This document shows, piece after piece, positions 8,302 through 15,523 of a stretch of DNA of 64,000 nucleotides (the first letter of the stretch is position 1; the number at the start of each line of letters is the position of its first letter). Made by a program: the position numbers and the translations under genes. Origin of the DNA: Synechococcus sp. RS9909 (lineage in GTDB: Bacteria; Cyanobacteriota; Cyanobacteriia; PCC-6307; Cyanobiaceae); NCBI RefSeq assembly GCF_014279595.1, contig NZ_CP047943.1:1240001-1304000 (forward strand). Reading direction: 5' to 3'. The notes under the pieces were generated by a model. The model saw nothing but the letters and a program-made list of their open reading frames with translations. It was not told where the DNA came from and did not search any database.

Positions 8302-8526
8302 TTGAGGGAGCTGTTGGCCTTTGTCGCGGTTTGTGATGGCCGTTCCGATCTGCAGCAGGCCATTTCTTGCTGTACATCACCGCAGGAGATCATCGATCTG
8401 GCGGCGAAGGAAGGACATGGAATCAGCGTCAAGGCCTTGCGCTCATGCTCTCGCGACCTGGCAGCTGCGTACTGGCCCTGGTCTCAGAAAGGCCACGCCT
8501 GGCGTCGGGCCTTTTTTGCGTCTTGA
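8302..8526 (+). CDS. Nif11 domain peptide, copy A
   Basis: The 74-aa ORF contains ELLAFVAVCDGRSDLQQAIS, SPQEIIDLAAKEGHGISVKAL and DLAAAYWPWSQKGHAWRRAFF, the pattern of the Nif11 family (PF07862), including the YWPW...RRxFF tail seen in stand-alone members. Nif11 domains serve as leader sequences for some modified peptides, but many members have unknown roles. There is no Gly-Gly cleavage site and no core peptide here. TTG 8302 is the only start in frame after a stop at 8257. The 3' end overlaps a terminator hairpin. Confidence 0.7.
   Translation: MRELLAFVAVCDGRSDLQQAISCCTSPQEIIDLAAKEGHGISVKALRSCSRDLAAAYWPWSQKGHAWRRAFFAS
8488..8517 (+). terminator. Hairpin terminator inside the Nif11 3' end
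   Basis: AAAGGCC-ACGCC-T-GGCGT-CG-GGCCTTTTTT forms a two-part stem followed by six T. It encodes the last Nif11 residues, so the ORF ends within its own terminator. The same hairpin is at 26469-26498. Confidence 0.75.
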
Positions 8527-8550
8527 TCCGCCCCGCCTGATCCAGTGCTG

Positions 8551-8575
8551 AGCCCCGCCAGAAGCGGGGCTTTTT
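8551..8575 (+). terminator. Second terminator of module A
   Basis: AGCCCCGC-CAGAA-GCGGGGCT followed by TTTT. It is conserved at 26532-26556 with one loop change. Confidence 0.85.
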
Positions 8576-8605
8576 CATGGCAATGGCTGGAGGGCCGCTG
8601 CTCAA

Positions 8606-8653
8606 AGCACCGAGACGGTGACGCCAGGGTTGCCCTGCAGCTTGCGGGCGATG
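8606..8653. repeat. About 47-bp direct repeat, left copy
   Basis: The block from AGCACCGAGACGGTGACG to CTGCAGCTTGCGGGCGATG is repeated at 9453-9499. The two copies bracket about 0.8 kb that module B lacks. The sequence is the 3' end of the small basic-protein gene (reverse strand). Confidence 0.8.
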
Positions 8654-8831
8654 ACGGGTCGCGGTTGAAGCAAGCTGTGCGCTTGTTGATTGCAGTGCAC
8701 CAATGCACCAAAGCATTGAGGCGCTCAGTCAGAAAGGATGCAAGTGGAAGCGATGCCGAGTCGCCGTTTTGTACGCGAAAGCAGCAGAGAGCCAATTTGT
8801 TAGTTTCTGCGCGCCGGATGCCAACGCCTTC

Positions 8832-8990
8832 ATGGAGATAGATCCGAACCAATTGCCCCGCCGCATTGAGATTGACGTGCCTGAGCGTGTGTTGGAGTGG
8901 GTGCGCCAGAAAGCTGCGGAGACGGGCCGCGATCCAGATGAGCTGCTGCTGGAGCTTCTGGATCGGGGACTGCAGCGGGAAGTGAACTGA
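8832..8990 (+). CDS. Small ribbon-helix-helix-like protein
   Basis: The 52-aa product (MEIDPNQLPRRIEIDVPERV ... DELLLELLDRGLQREVN) has a short basic strand followed by two helices with the pattern of an RHH DNA-binding protein. The frame is open upstream to 8703, but the start at 8832 gives the compact domain. It lies in the insert specific to module A, convergent with another RHH gene at 9027. Confidence 0.55.
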   Translation: MEIDPNQLPRRIEIDVPERVLEWVRQKAAETGRDPDELLLELLDRGLQREVN

Positions 8991-9026
8991 AAGGCCCACA
9001 GGGCCTCGGTTGATTGACGGATGCGT

Positions 9027-9197
9027 TCAGCCAAAGGCCGCCCGTTCAAGCAGAAAGGCGGCGAGGTTGCTCATCGAGCGTCCCTCCTGGGTGCTGCGCT
9101 TGGCGATCTGTTCGTAGACGTGCAAAGGAATGGTGATGGTGATCCTCTGGGGAGCCCGAGCGATCAACAGGGGAGCGACGAAGTGAGACCTTGTCAC
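9027..9197 (-). CDS. Small CopG/RHH-like protein
   Basis: From GTG 9195-9197 the reverse strand encodes 56 aa including QRITITIPLHVYEQIAKRST and GRSMSNLAAFLLERAAFG, a clear CopG-type strand-helix-helix pattern of plasmid-type regulators and antitoxins. No toxin is adjacent. Confidence 0.6.
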   Translation of the reverse strand: MTRSHFVAPLLIARAPQRITITIPLHVYEQIAKRSTQEGRSMSNLAAFLLERAAFG

Positions 9198-9448
9198 TGA
9201 AGGGAAAGAAATTGTGCTTGGCGACTCTGAAGACCAGCTAGCCCCTGGTCAATATCATGAAGAAAATCTTAAATCTTGCACAAAGTGCATGATTGTGTTG
9301 GTTGCTGTGTCGTTGCAGGCGTTGTGCAGGTCTATTGGTTCGATGCGAACGGTTGATCTGCTGCAGAGTGCGGCAGATTTGCTGCAGACAGAAACAGCAA
9401 CACCCAGCCACTAGCGCGCTGGCAGGCAGCTGGGTGAGGCCCTGTGGC
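9198..9448. other. Non-coding stretch in the module A insert
   Basis: This is AT-richer than its surroundings, with several CTGCAG/TGCAG-type repeats around 9316-9390. I see no gene, RNA or strong hairpin. It ends at the right copy of the 47-bp direct repeat. Confidence 0.5.
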
Positions 9449-9669
9449 TTAGAGCACCGAGACGGTGACGCAGGGGGGCCCTGCAGCTTGCGGGCGATGG
9501 CATGGGCGCGCTCAGCGGGAATCAGGCGCATTTTCTTGACGGGTTTGCCGCGCTTACCGAGCCACTGCAGCTCATAGGGGCTGGTGCCGCCTTTGCCCAC
9601 GCCGGGCGCATAGCGATGGATGCAGAGGAATCGGATCGGGCAGGAGAGGGGTTGAACAGCGCAGTCCGT
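9449..9669 (-). pseudogene. Broken copy of the small basic protein
   Basis: The reverse strand encodes IRFLCIHRYAPGV, then GGTSPYELQWLGKRGKPVKK and MRLIPAERAHAIARKLQG, matching the intact ORF at 26583-26804. Two lesions are visible. The ATG of the intact copy reads ACG here (9667-9669). One base is missing in the GGCCCCCCTGCG region, so the VTVSVL tail is out of frame. Confidence 0.75.
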
Positions 9670-9819
9670 GGAGCAGAAGTGCGAGGGACCCCCCGAAGGG
9701 GTGCATGGCTCGATCCTTGCCGGGTGAGTAGGCCTGTGGCTGGATGGGGTTGCCCTCGCGCTGTTCTGTGGGCGGCAGTGCTCAACCAGAAGCGGTTGGT
9801 CGGTTCGACCCGCGTGAAT

Positions 9820-9981
9820 TCAGAAGTGGGTCCGCTGGGCCTCGGCGCTGTTGCCCCAGAGCTTGCGTTTGGCGGCCTCGGCATCGGCGATGAACAGCCG
9901 TGCTTCTGCGCGGTTGGTGCAGGTGCGTGCCCGTTCTTCCAGTTGCATCAACTGCACCAGCTGTTGAGTGGTGGCGGTCAT
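9820..9981 (-). CDS. Conserved 53-aa protein, copy A
   Basis: The product starts MTATTQQLVQLMQLEERART, continues CTNRAEARLFIADAEAAKRK and ends LWGNSAEAQRTHF. It is a predicted helical, Glu/Ala-rich coiled-coil-like peptide. AAGGTG four bases before the ATG at 9979-9981 is a good ribosome-binding site and decides the start. All three module copies keep it nearly unchanged. The upstream 19-bp palindrome probably controls it. Function unknown. Confidence 0.7.
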   Translation of the reverse strand: MTATTQQLVQLMQLEERARTCTNRAEARLFIADAEAAKRKLWGNSAEAQRTHF

Positions 9982-10008
9982 GGTCACCTTCTGGTGTTCC
10001 TGCATCAA

Positions 10009-10027
10009 GGTTAACCCTGGGTTAACC
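10009..10027. promoter_or_regulatory. Perfect 19-bp palindrome, copy A
   Basis: GGTTAACCCTGGGTTAACC is a perfect inverted repeat around a central T. It lies 27 bp upstream of the 53-aa gene start on the reverse strand and is unchanged in modules B and C. It is a strong operator candidate. Confidence 0.75.
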
Positions 10028-10069
10028 CATTGTGCGCGTTGGCGCGGATGGCGGTTGGGATGGGTCTGA

Positions 10070-10618
10070 TCAGGCGGCGTGGTGCTCCTCTGCGGTGGCA
10101 TGGAAGGGGAAGGGAGCCGGTGCAATGGTGCTCTGCCGGCGCTGGGCGCGGAGACGGCCGTGTTGCTGTTGCAGCAACTCGATCACCAGCGTGGGGTGGC
10201 GATGGATGAGCTCGAGAAAGGAGGCTCGATCCAGGCGCAGCAGCTGCACGGGTGTGAGCGCCCTGGCCGCCAGTTGGTGGTGCTGATGCCGTGAGGCGAG
10301 ATCGGGATAGGAGAAGAGATCGCCGCTGCGGCAGCGAGAGGAGGAGGCGATATTCGGGCCATCAAGTGACACCAGCCCGCGCTCGACGGCAAAGATGGCG
10401 CGGACCGGATCGCCTTGCTGCACGATCACGCTGCCCGTGGGCAGGAACCAGCGATCGGCACCGGTCTGTTCTGCAATCAGCTCGAGGGGTGTAGGCAGGG
10501 TGCGCTGGCTGAGAATCTCCATTGCCAACGCCAGGGACTTGATGGAGTTGTAGGCACAGCAGCGCAGCGGCGCCAGGGTCTCCAAGGGAGCGCGTCCTGG
10601 TTCCTGTTGTGTTGCCAC
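10070..10618 (-). CDS. Stand-alone cyclic-nucleotide-binding domain protein, copy A
   Basis: The 182-aa product has a Crp/Fnr-like sensor domain: GSVIVQQGDPVRAIFAVERG, LVSLDG, a SGDLFSYPDLAS segment, RALTPVQLLRLDRASFLELI and a following helix LVIELLQQQHGRLRAQRR. There is no C-terminal helix-turn-helix, so it cannot be a normal Crp regulator. GTG starts directly after the stop of the 130-aa gene (TGAGTG), implying co-translation. It is identical in amino acids to copy B. Copy C has lost it. Confidence 0.75.
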   Translation of the reverse strand: MATQQEPGRAPLETLAPLRCCAYNSIKSLALAMEILSQRTLPTPLELIAEQTGADRWFLPTGSVIVQQGDPVRAIFAVERGLVSLDGPNIASSSRCRSGDLFSYPDLASRHQHHQLAARALTPVQLLRLDRASFLELIHRHPTLVIELLQQQHGRLRAQRRQSTIAPAPFPFHATAEEHHAA

Positions 10619-11011
10619 TCAGGGCTCGCTGCCATTGATCTCCCTGAGCAGCTCCTCCAGCAGCTGGCGTTCGTCTGGTGTGGGTTGATTGCGCAGGGGT
10701 TCCGCCATGTGGAGATCGTCGATCAGGCCGTAGAAGCGCACATCGAACCAGAGCAGGAACAGCTCGAGCGTGAGTGGTTGGGGCCAGTGGCTGGGGTCCT
10801 CACACCAGCAGCGCAGCTCCTCTCGAAAGATCGGCAGGACATGCTCCCGCAGGCGCTCGTTGGGGGGGCGGTCCTGATCCTGGAGGGGGATCAGATAAAG
10901 CGAGGGCTCCAGTTCAGCCAGCATCGTCCCCTCCGGTTCCATTGCATGGGCCCAGGCCCGCATGGGTGAACGGGCGCGGATGCCGATGGCGCAACGATTC
11001 ACCACTCCCAT
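10619..11011 (-). CDS. Conserved 130-aa unknown protein, copy A
   Basis: From ATG 11011 the product begins MGVVNRCAIGIRARSPMRAW and contains PSLYLIPLQDQD, ILPIFREELRCWCEDPSHWP-like and LELFLLWFDVRFYGLIDD segments. The Glu/Trp/Cys-rich middle (EELxxWCxDxxxWP) and WFDVxF motif recall a widespread uncharacterised family. Copies exist at 27796 and 39072, and the three differ in blocks. It is the first gene of an operon with the CNBD gene. Confidence 0.7.
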   Translation of the reverse strand: MGVVNRCAIGIRARSPMRAWAHAMEPEGTMLAELEPSLYLIPLQDQDRPPNERLREHVLPIFREELRCWCEDPSHWPQPLTLELFLLWFDVRFYGLIDDLHMAEPLRNQPTPDERQLLEELLREINGSEP

Positions 11012-11221
11012 GCGCCCGTTGCTGAACCGCGCCTGTCGGTGTTCCAGCGAACCTCCTGCACGCAACCGTAGAAGCGGCCATGGCGCCCGTCAGCTGATGA
11101 GGAGCCCTACGGGTCGACCGATCAGCCCTGCTTGCTGGCGTTGTCACCGCCGCAGTGTCGTTATGCGCGCTCTGGGATCAGACGATCTCGCGCTAATCCC
11201 TGGGCTTCGTAAGCCCGTAAG

Positions 11222-11233
11222 CTTGTGTACAAG
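11222..11233. promoter_or_regulatory. RHH operator candidate, copy A
   Basis: CTTGTGTACAAG, an inverted repeat, lies 15 bp before the RHH ATG. The matching sites are 28399-28416 and 39677-39688. The position suggests autoregulation by the RHH protein. Confidence 0.55.
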
Positions 11234-11248
11234 TTATGAATTGATGGC

Positions 11249-11437
11249 ATGGCCGCCAAGCGCTGCACCTCCAGTCGGGAGGGCAAGGTGCTCCTCTCCT
11301 GCTGGATCACACCCGAGTTGCGCATGGAACTCGATCGCATCTGGGCCGCCAAGGGCCATCGTCCCCATGGCCGCACCCAGAAGGGGATGGAGGAGGTGCT
11401 CTCCCGCTACCTGGCCTCAGAAGCGAGCCAAGGCTGA
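11249..11437 (+). CDS. Ribbon-helix-helix regulator, copy A
   Basis: The 62-aa protein reads MAAKRCTSSREGKVLLSCWI then TPELRMELDRIWAAKGHRPH and GRTQKGMEEVLSRYLASEAS. The VLLSCWIT strand followed by two helices fits an RHH DNA-binding domain. Its stop overlaps the ATG of the cytochrome b561-like gene (TGATG), so the two are translationally coupled. A palindrome just upstream is the likely operator. Confidence 0.65.
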   Translation: MAAKRCTSSREGKVLLSCWITPELRMELDRIWAAKGHRPHGRTQKGMEEVLSRYLASEASQG

Positions 11438-11958
11438 TGGGCCGGGCGACTCCCTATCAGCCGTCCCTGCTGCGTTTGCTGCATGGCGTCACGGCGCTGG
11501 TTGTGCCTCTGGCCTGGCTGAGCGGATTGGTGGTGTTGATCAATCACGACGGTCGATGGCTGCAGCTGCCAGCCGTTCCGGGCGATTGGATTGATGTGCA
11601 TGGAACGATCGGTGTGGTGCTGTGGCCCGTGGCGCTGCTGTTGGCGCTCTATGCCTTCACTGCTGGTCGGGCCCGATTGCGCCACCCGGCCAATGCTGCG
11701 GTGTTGATCGGACTGCTGCTGGCGATCGGCAGCGGCAAATTGATGGATGAGGACTGGTTGCGGACCGGTGAACTGGAGCATTGGCCTTATCACCTGCATC
11801 TTCTGGCGTGGATGATCATCAGTGGGGCTGTGATCTGGCACGTCGGTGATGTGGTGCGACGCGGCGGTTTGCCCTTGGCAGGTTCCATGGTGAAGTTGAC
11901 TGTGCGCGAATCAGATCGTCCGCGCCACTGGCCAAAGCAGCTGCTGCAACGGCGATGA
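11437..11958 (+). CDS. Cytochrome b561-like membrane protein, copy A
   Basis: The 173-aa protein has four hydrophobic segments with histidines placed as heme ligands in di-heme b-type cytochromes: LLRLLHGVTALVVPLAW, DVHGTIGVVLWPVALLLAL, the YHLHLLAWMIISGAVIWHVG segment (a shortened view of residues about 116-135), and a basic tail. This suits the cytochrome b561/hydrogenase-type b superfamily, which moves electrons across the membrane. It is coupled to the RHH gene upstream and followed by metal-handling genes. Confidence 0.75.
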   Translation: MGRATPYQPSLLRLLHGVTALVVPLAWLSGLVVLINHDGRWLQLPAVPGDWIDVHGTIGVVLWPVALLLALYAFTAGRARLRHPANAAVLIGLLLAIGSGKLMDEDWLRTGELEHWPYHLHLLAWMIISGAVIWHVGDVVRRGGLPLAGSMVKLTVRESDRPRHWPKQLLQRR

Positions 11959-11992
11959 TGCCATCTCTGCGATTGATTGGACTCTCTTTCCC

Positions 11993-12250
11993 ATGAGTGA
12001 TCACACCGAGACGAAGCTTTCTGGCCGGGAGATGATCCGTGCCCACGCCTATCCATTGCTGGCCCTGATCAGTACGGCGACTCTGATTGTTGTCGCGTTT
12101 TTGTTGACTCCTCAGGCTGTAAGGCATCATCGATACAATCTCTGCATCGATGAGCAGATGCGATTAAGACGCAGTAGTGGTCCAAAAGGCCAGGACGGTC
12201 CTGGCAAATTGTTCTATCTCAAGGCCGTTCAGCACTGCGAAGGTCGTTGA
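11993..12250 (+). CDS. Small single-span membrane protein
   Basis: The 85-aa product has one hydrophobic segment (about residues 20-40, PLLALISTATLIVVAFLL) and a C-terminal tail GQDGPGKLFYLKAVQHCEGR with two cysteines in total. The last third is repeated at 40338-40412 as a relic. It follows the cytochrome gene and may act with it. No family recognised. Confidence 0.6.
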   Translation: MSDHTETKLSGREMIRAHAYPLLALISTATLIVVAFLLTPQAVRHHRYNLCIDEQMRLRRSSGPKGQDGPGKLFYLKAVQHCEGR

Positions 12251-12309
12251 GGCAATTGCACTCTTTGTAGTCAGTGTTGGTGACGATGGTGAGCATCGCT
12301 CACGTGAGG

Positions 12310-12444
12310 GTGTTCATGCTCCGTTGCTTCATGGGGTTCGATTTTGTTGCGATGCAGGCCCACCGCCATGGGGGAGAGATCCGCGTGGTGTCAGAGCCGG
12401 GGCGCGGAGCCACATTCACGACACTGCTGCCAGCGGCTGGCTGA
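12310..12444 (+). pseudogene. Histidine-kinase C-terminal remnant
   Basis: The frame reads RHGGEIRVVSEPGRGATFTT then LLPAAG and stop. This is the G2 box and last strand of a sensor histidine kinase ATPase domain. The upstream kinase is missing; only about 45 codons are open. It suggests that a two-component system once sat beside the copper genes. Confidence 0.7.
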
Positions 12445-12492
12445 AGCTGTCCGATCGCCTTGACTCTCCACCTTCTGGAGACAATACGGTTG

Positions 12493-12960
12493 ATGGAAAT
12501 GCCTGATCCCGTGATGCGCACGCTCCCTCTGGTCCTCGCTCTGGCGGGCCTCTCCATCACCGCCGCCACACCAAGTCACGCCTCAGAGGTGGTGGTGGCT
12601 TACCGCTCCTCCAGCTGCGGTTGTTGCAAGGGTTGGCTCGATCACCTCAAGAAAGCTGGCTTCACGGTGCAGGACACCATCGTGAACAATCTCACCGCAA
12701 TCAAGCAGCGGTACCGCGTTCCCGTCGCATTGGACTCCTGTCACACTGCCACGATCAATGGGTATGTGTTCGAGGGGCACGTGCCGGTCTCAGCGATTGA
12801 GAAGCTGCTCAAGGAGCGCCCCAGGGTGGCTGGCATTGCAGTGCCCGGCATGCCTCTGGGTTCTCCGGGGATGGAGTCGCCCTTGAAGCGTGAGACCTAC
12901 ACCGTGTTCACGTTCACCAATTCAGGGGTGATCAAGCCGTTCCAGACGATCAAGGGCTGA
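12493..12960 (+). CDS. DUF411 periplasmic metal-binding protein
   Basis: The 155-aa protein has a signal peptide (MRTLPLVLALAGLSITAATP, cleavage near SHA-SE) and the DUF411 motif SSSCGCCKGWLDHL, followed by ALDSCHTATINGYVFEGHVP. DUF411 proteins usually accompany copper efflux and copper oxidase genes. Several closely spaced starts exist; ATG 12493 is used here. The stop overlaps the next ATG (TGATG). A 30-bp relic of its 3' end lies at 41612-41641. Confidence 0.85.
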   Translation: MEMPDPVMRTLPLVLALAGLSITAATPSHASEVVVAYRSSSCGCCKGWLDHLKKAGFTVQDTIVNNLTAIKQRYRVPVALDSCHTATINGYVFEGHVPVSAIEKLLKERPRVAGIAVPGMPLGSPGMESPLKRETYTVFTFTNSGVIKPFQTIKG

Positions 12961-13733
12961 TGACACCAGTTTCTCCCGAGGCCCGCTCAGCGCTGCGCGA
13001 TGTTCAGCTTTATCGGATGGACACGCCGGAGCACGCCTGCCCCTGGGGCCTGAAGGCGGTGGCCCTGCTGCAGAGCCAGGGCATTGCGTTTGAGGATCAT
13101 CCGCTGCGCAGCACTGACGACGTGGAGGCGTTCAAACGCAACCACGGGGTGAGCAGCACGCCCCAGGTGTTCAGCGGACCGGTGCGGATCGGTGGCTACA
13201 GCGAACTGGCCGCGCGGTTGGGTGTGAAGGCGGAGGGACTGGAGGTGTCCTACACCCCGGTGATTGTGGTGTTTGTCAGCGCGGCCTTGATGGCCCTTGC
13301 CCTCGCCGCGAGCGTGCGGGGCTTCATGGGCCTGGCGATCAGTCTGCTGGCCATGCTCAAGCTCATGGATGTGCCGGCCTTTGCTGCCAGTTTCCTGAAA
13401 TACGACCTGCTCAGCCAGCGCTGGCGAGCCTGGAGTCGGCTCTACCCAGGGGTCGAGTTACTTGTGGGGCTGGGCATGCTTTTGCAACCGGCGTCTGGCT
13501 TGGATGGCCTGGTGGGAGCGGTGGCGGTGTTGTTGGGGGGGATGGGGATGCTGTCGGTGGGCAAGTCAGTGTTCATCGATCACCTCGCCCTCAATTGCGC
13601 CTGCGTGGGCGGCAACACGCGCACACCGCTAGGTGTGGTGAGCTTTGCTGAGAACCTGATCATGACCTTGATGGGTGCGTCGCTGCTGTTTGGCGTCAGC
13701 TTGAGTCCCATGATGAGGAGCGGTCTGGGATGA
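12960..13733 (+). CDS. Glutaredoxin-MauE fusion protein, copy A
   Basis: Residues 1-80 resemble glutaredoxin (MDTPEHACPWGLKAVALLQS, GVSSTPQVFSGPVRIGGYSE), with CPW in place of the CPYC active site, so a monothiol. Residues about 95-245 form a MauE/DoxX-like four-helix membrane domain with LKLMDVPAFAASFLKYDLL and NCACVGGNTRTPLG. It may feed electrons to periplasmic thiols of DUF411. The stop overlaps the oxidase ATG (ATGA). Confidence 0.8.
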   Translation: MTPVSPEARSALRDVQLYRMDTPEHACPWGLKAVALLQSQGIAFEDHPLRSTDDVEAFKRNHGVSSTPQVFSGPVRIGGYSELAARLGVKAEGLEVSYTPVIVVFVSAALMALALAASVRGFMGLAISLLAMLKLMDVPAFAASFLKYDLLSQRWRAWSRLYPGVELLVGLGMLLQPASGLDGLVGAVAVLLGGMGMLSVGKSVFIDHLALNCACVGGNTRTPLGVVSFAENLIMTLMGASLLFGVSLSPMMRSGLG

Positions 13734-15151
13734 ACCGGCGCTCGTTTCTCGCCTTGACGGCCGGAGGAGCGGCCGCTGCTTCTGCAGGGTTGCTTGGTCA
13801 GCACTGGCTGAGCCGAGCCGGTCAGGTGTCGCCGGTCATGTCTCAGCCTGTTGTGCGTTCGAGCCAAGGCGCCCTGATCCTTGATCTCGTCGCTCAGGAG
13901 ACGCGGATCACGATCCCGGGGACAGCGGGTCGCGCGCTCACTTACAACGGCCTGCTGCCAGGGCCGGTGTTGGAATTCAACGCTGGTGATGACGTCAAGA
14001 TCCAACTGCACAATCGGCTGAATCAGCCGACCAATCTTCATTATCACGGCCTTCATGTCTCGCCAGAGGGGAATGCCGACAACGTGTTTCTGAGTGTTCA
14101 GCCGGGTGCGAGTCAGAGCTATTCCTTCCAGATTCCAGATGACCATCCAGCCGGGCTGTTTTACTACCACCCCCATCACCATGGAACGGTGTCCGATCAG
14201 GTGTTCGGCGGCCTTGGTGGTGCGCTGATCGTGCGCGGCGAACTCGACCGAATTCCTGAGGTGCAGTCCGCTCAGGAAGAGGTGCTGTTTCTCAAAGATC
14301 TCCCAGCCGATCGTCAGCCAGGGATGGGCGGAGCGATGCTTGGCCGCGAGGGGTCCGTGCTCACCGTCAATGGGCAGGTCAACCCCACAATTGAGGCCCC
14401 TGCCGGAGGATTGCTGCGGCTGAGATTGGTGAATGGCTCCAATGCACGCTTCTGGCGTCTGGCATTGGAAGGGCAGCGACTGCATCTGATCGCCACCGAT
14501 GGCGGTGCGCTGGAGCAGCCGCTTGCAATCGAAGATCTACTGCTCGTGCCTGGTGCACGCGCCGATGTTCTGGTGCAGATTTCACCGACGGGTGGGCAGT
14601 TCCGCCTGCGAAATCGCTCCTACAACCGCGTTGGCCGCAGGATGATGGGAATGCGGCGGATGGTGGCTTCCTCCCAGGGTGAGGAGACCATTGCCACGAT
14701 TCAGACCCATGGCACGACAACACCAGTGGCGCTCCCCCGGGAATTGCTTCCCATTCAGCCGCTCAACAATCCAGTGCGAACGCGCCGGTTTGTGATGAAC
14801 CATGGCATGGCACCAAGTATGGGGATGATGTTTCTGATCAACGGGCAGCCTTACGACCATCAACGCATCGACACCCGGGTGCGACTGGGTGATATCGAGG
14901 AGTGGGACTTGGTGAATACGGGGGTGATGGACCATCCCTTTCACGTCCATGTCAACCCCATGCAGGTCATCAGCCGCAATGGCGAGCCAGAGCGATTGCT
15001 TGCCTGGCGTGATGTGGTGCTGGTACGTGCCGGTGAAACAGTACGGGTTCGAACGCAGTTCCGTGATTTCTCTGGCCGCAGCGTGTACCACTGCCACATT
15101 CTCGATCACGAGGATCTGGGCATGATGGGGAATCTCTTGATTGAGGCTTGA
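13730..15151 (+). CDS. Multicopper oxidase (CueO/CopA type)
   Basis: The 473-aa protein starts with a Tat-type leader MNRRSFLALTAGGAAAASAG and has three cupredoxin domains. The copper ligands are all visible: HYHGLH, YYHPHHHG, HPFHVHVN and YHCHILDHEDLGMMG, with Met as type 1 axial ligand. A Met-rich stretch (MMGMRRM, MNHGMAPSMGMM) may bind extra copper. It likely oxidises Cu(I) or a similar reductant in the periplasm. Confidence 0.93.
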   Translation: MNRRSFLALTAGGAAAASAGLLGQHWLSRAGQVSPVMSQPVVRSSQGALILDLVAQETRITIPGTAGRALTYNGLLPGPVLEFNAGDDVKIQLHNRLNQPTNLHYHGLHVSPEGNADNVFLSVQPGASQSYSFQIPDDHPAGLFYYHPHHHGTVSDQVFGGLGGALIVRGELDRIPEVQSAQEEVLFLKDLPADRQPGMGGAMLGREGSVLTVNGQVNPTIEAPAGGLLRLRLVNGSNARFWRLALEGQRLHLIATDGGALEQPLAIEDLLLVPGARADVLVQISPTGGQFRLRNRSYNRVGRRMMGMRRMVASSQGEETIATIQTHGTTTPVALPRELLPIQPLNNPVRTRRFVMNHGMAPSMGMMFLINGQPYDHQRIDTRVRLGDIEEWDLVNTGVMDHPFHVHVNPMQVISRNGEPERLLAWRDVVLVRAGETVRVRTQFRDFSGRSVYHCHILDHEDLGMMGNLLIEA

Positions 15152-15523
15152 TCAGCGACCGCCGCAGGATTCCCAGCCAGCGAGCAGGGTGTTGAGATCG
15201 TGCTCCAATGCCCTTAGGTCATCAATGCGTTGATGGATTTCCGTGACTTTGTCGCGGATTGTGGCCTGCAGATCCGCGCAGGTGCAGAGTCCTGAACGTC
15301 GCGCCTGCAACACTCTGCGGATGCAATCAAGAGGAAGTTCCATGGCACGCAGCGTACGAATCATGGCGATGTCATCAAGGATATCAGCAGAAAATAGGCG
15401 ATAATGACTATCGGATCGGGTTGTTGGTGCTAGCACCCCTTGATCGCAATAAAAGCGGATTGTTTTGACCGAGACGCCGGAAGCCTTGGCAACAGCTCCG
15501 ATCTTGAGGAGAGTGTTAGCCAT
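15152..15523 (-). CDS. MerR-family metal-responsive regulator
   Basis: The 123-aa protein begins LKIGAVAKASGVSVKTIRFY, the MerR winged helix, followed by LRAMELPLDCIRRVLQARRS and a cysteine-containing LCTCADL segment, with a C-terminal ESCGG. Cys pairs in these positions bind Cu, Cd or similar ions. It is tail-to-tail with the oxidase (1-bp gap) and most likely controls the island's metal genes. Confidence 0.85.
   Translation of the reverse strand: MANTLLKIGAVAKASGVSVKTIRFYCDQGVLAPTTRSDSHYRLFSADILDDIAMIRTLRAMELPLDCIRRVLQARRSGLCTCADLQATIRDKVTEIHQRIDDLRALEHDLNTLLAGWESCGGR

Noticed and set aside
8302-8526. Nif11 element as a non-coding RNA with terminator
   Set aside because: Silent and conservative changes between copies and the clear Nif11 pattern favour protein coding, although an RNA role is not excluded.
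9316-9390. Short CTGCAG-type repeats as a CRISPR or iteron array
   Set aside because: The units are irregular and too short, with no spacers of constant length.
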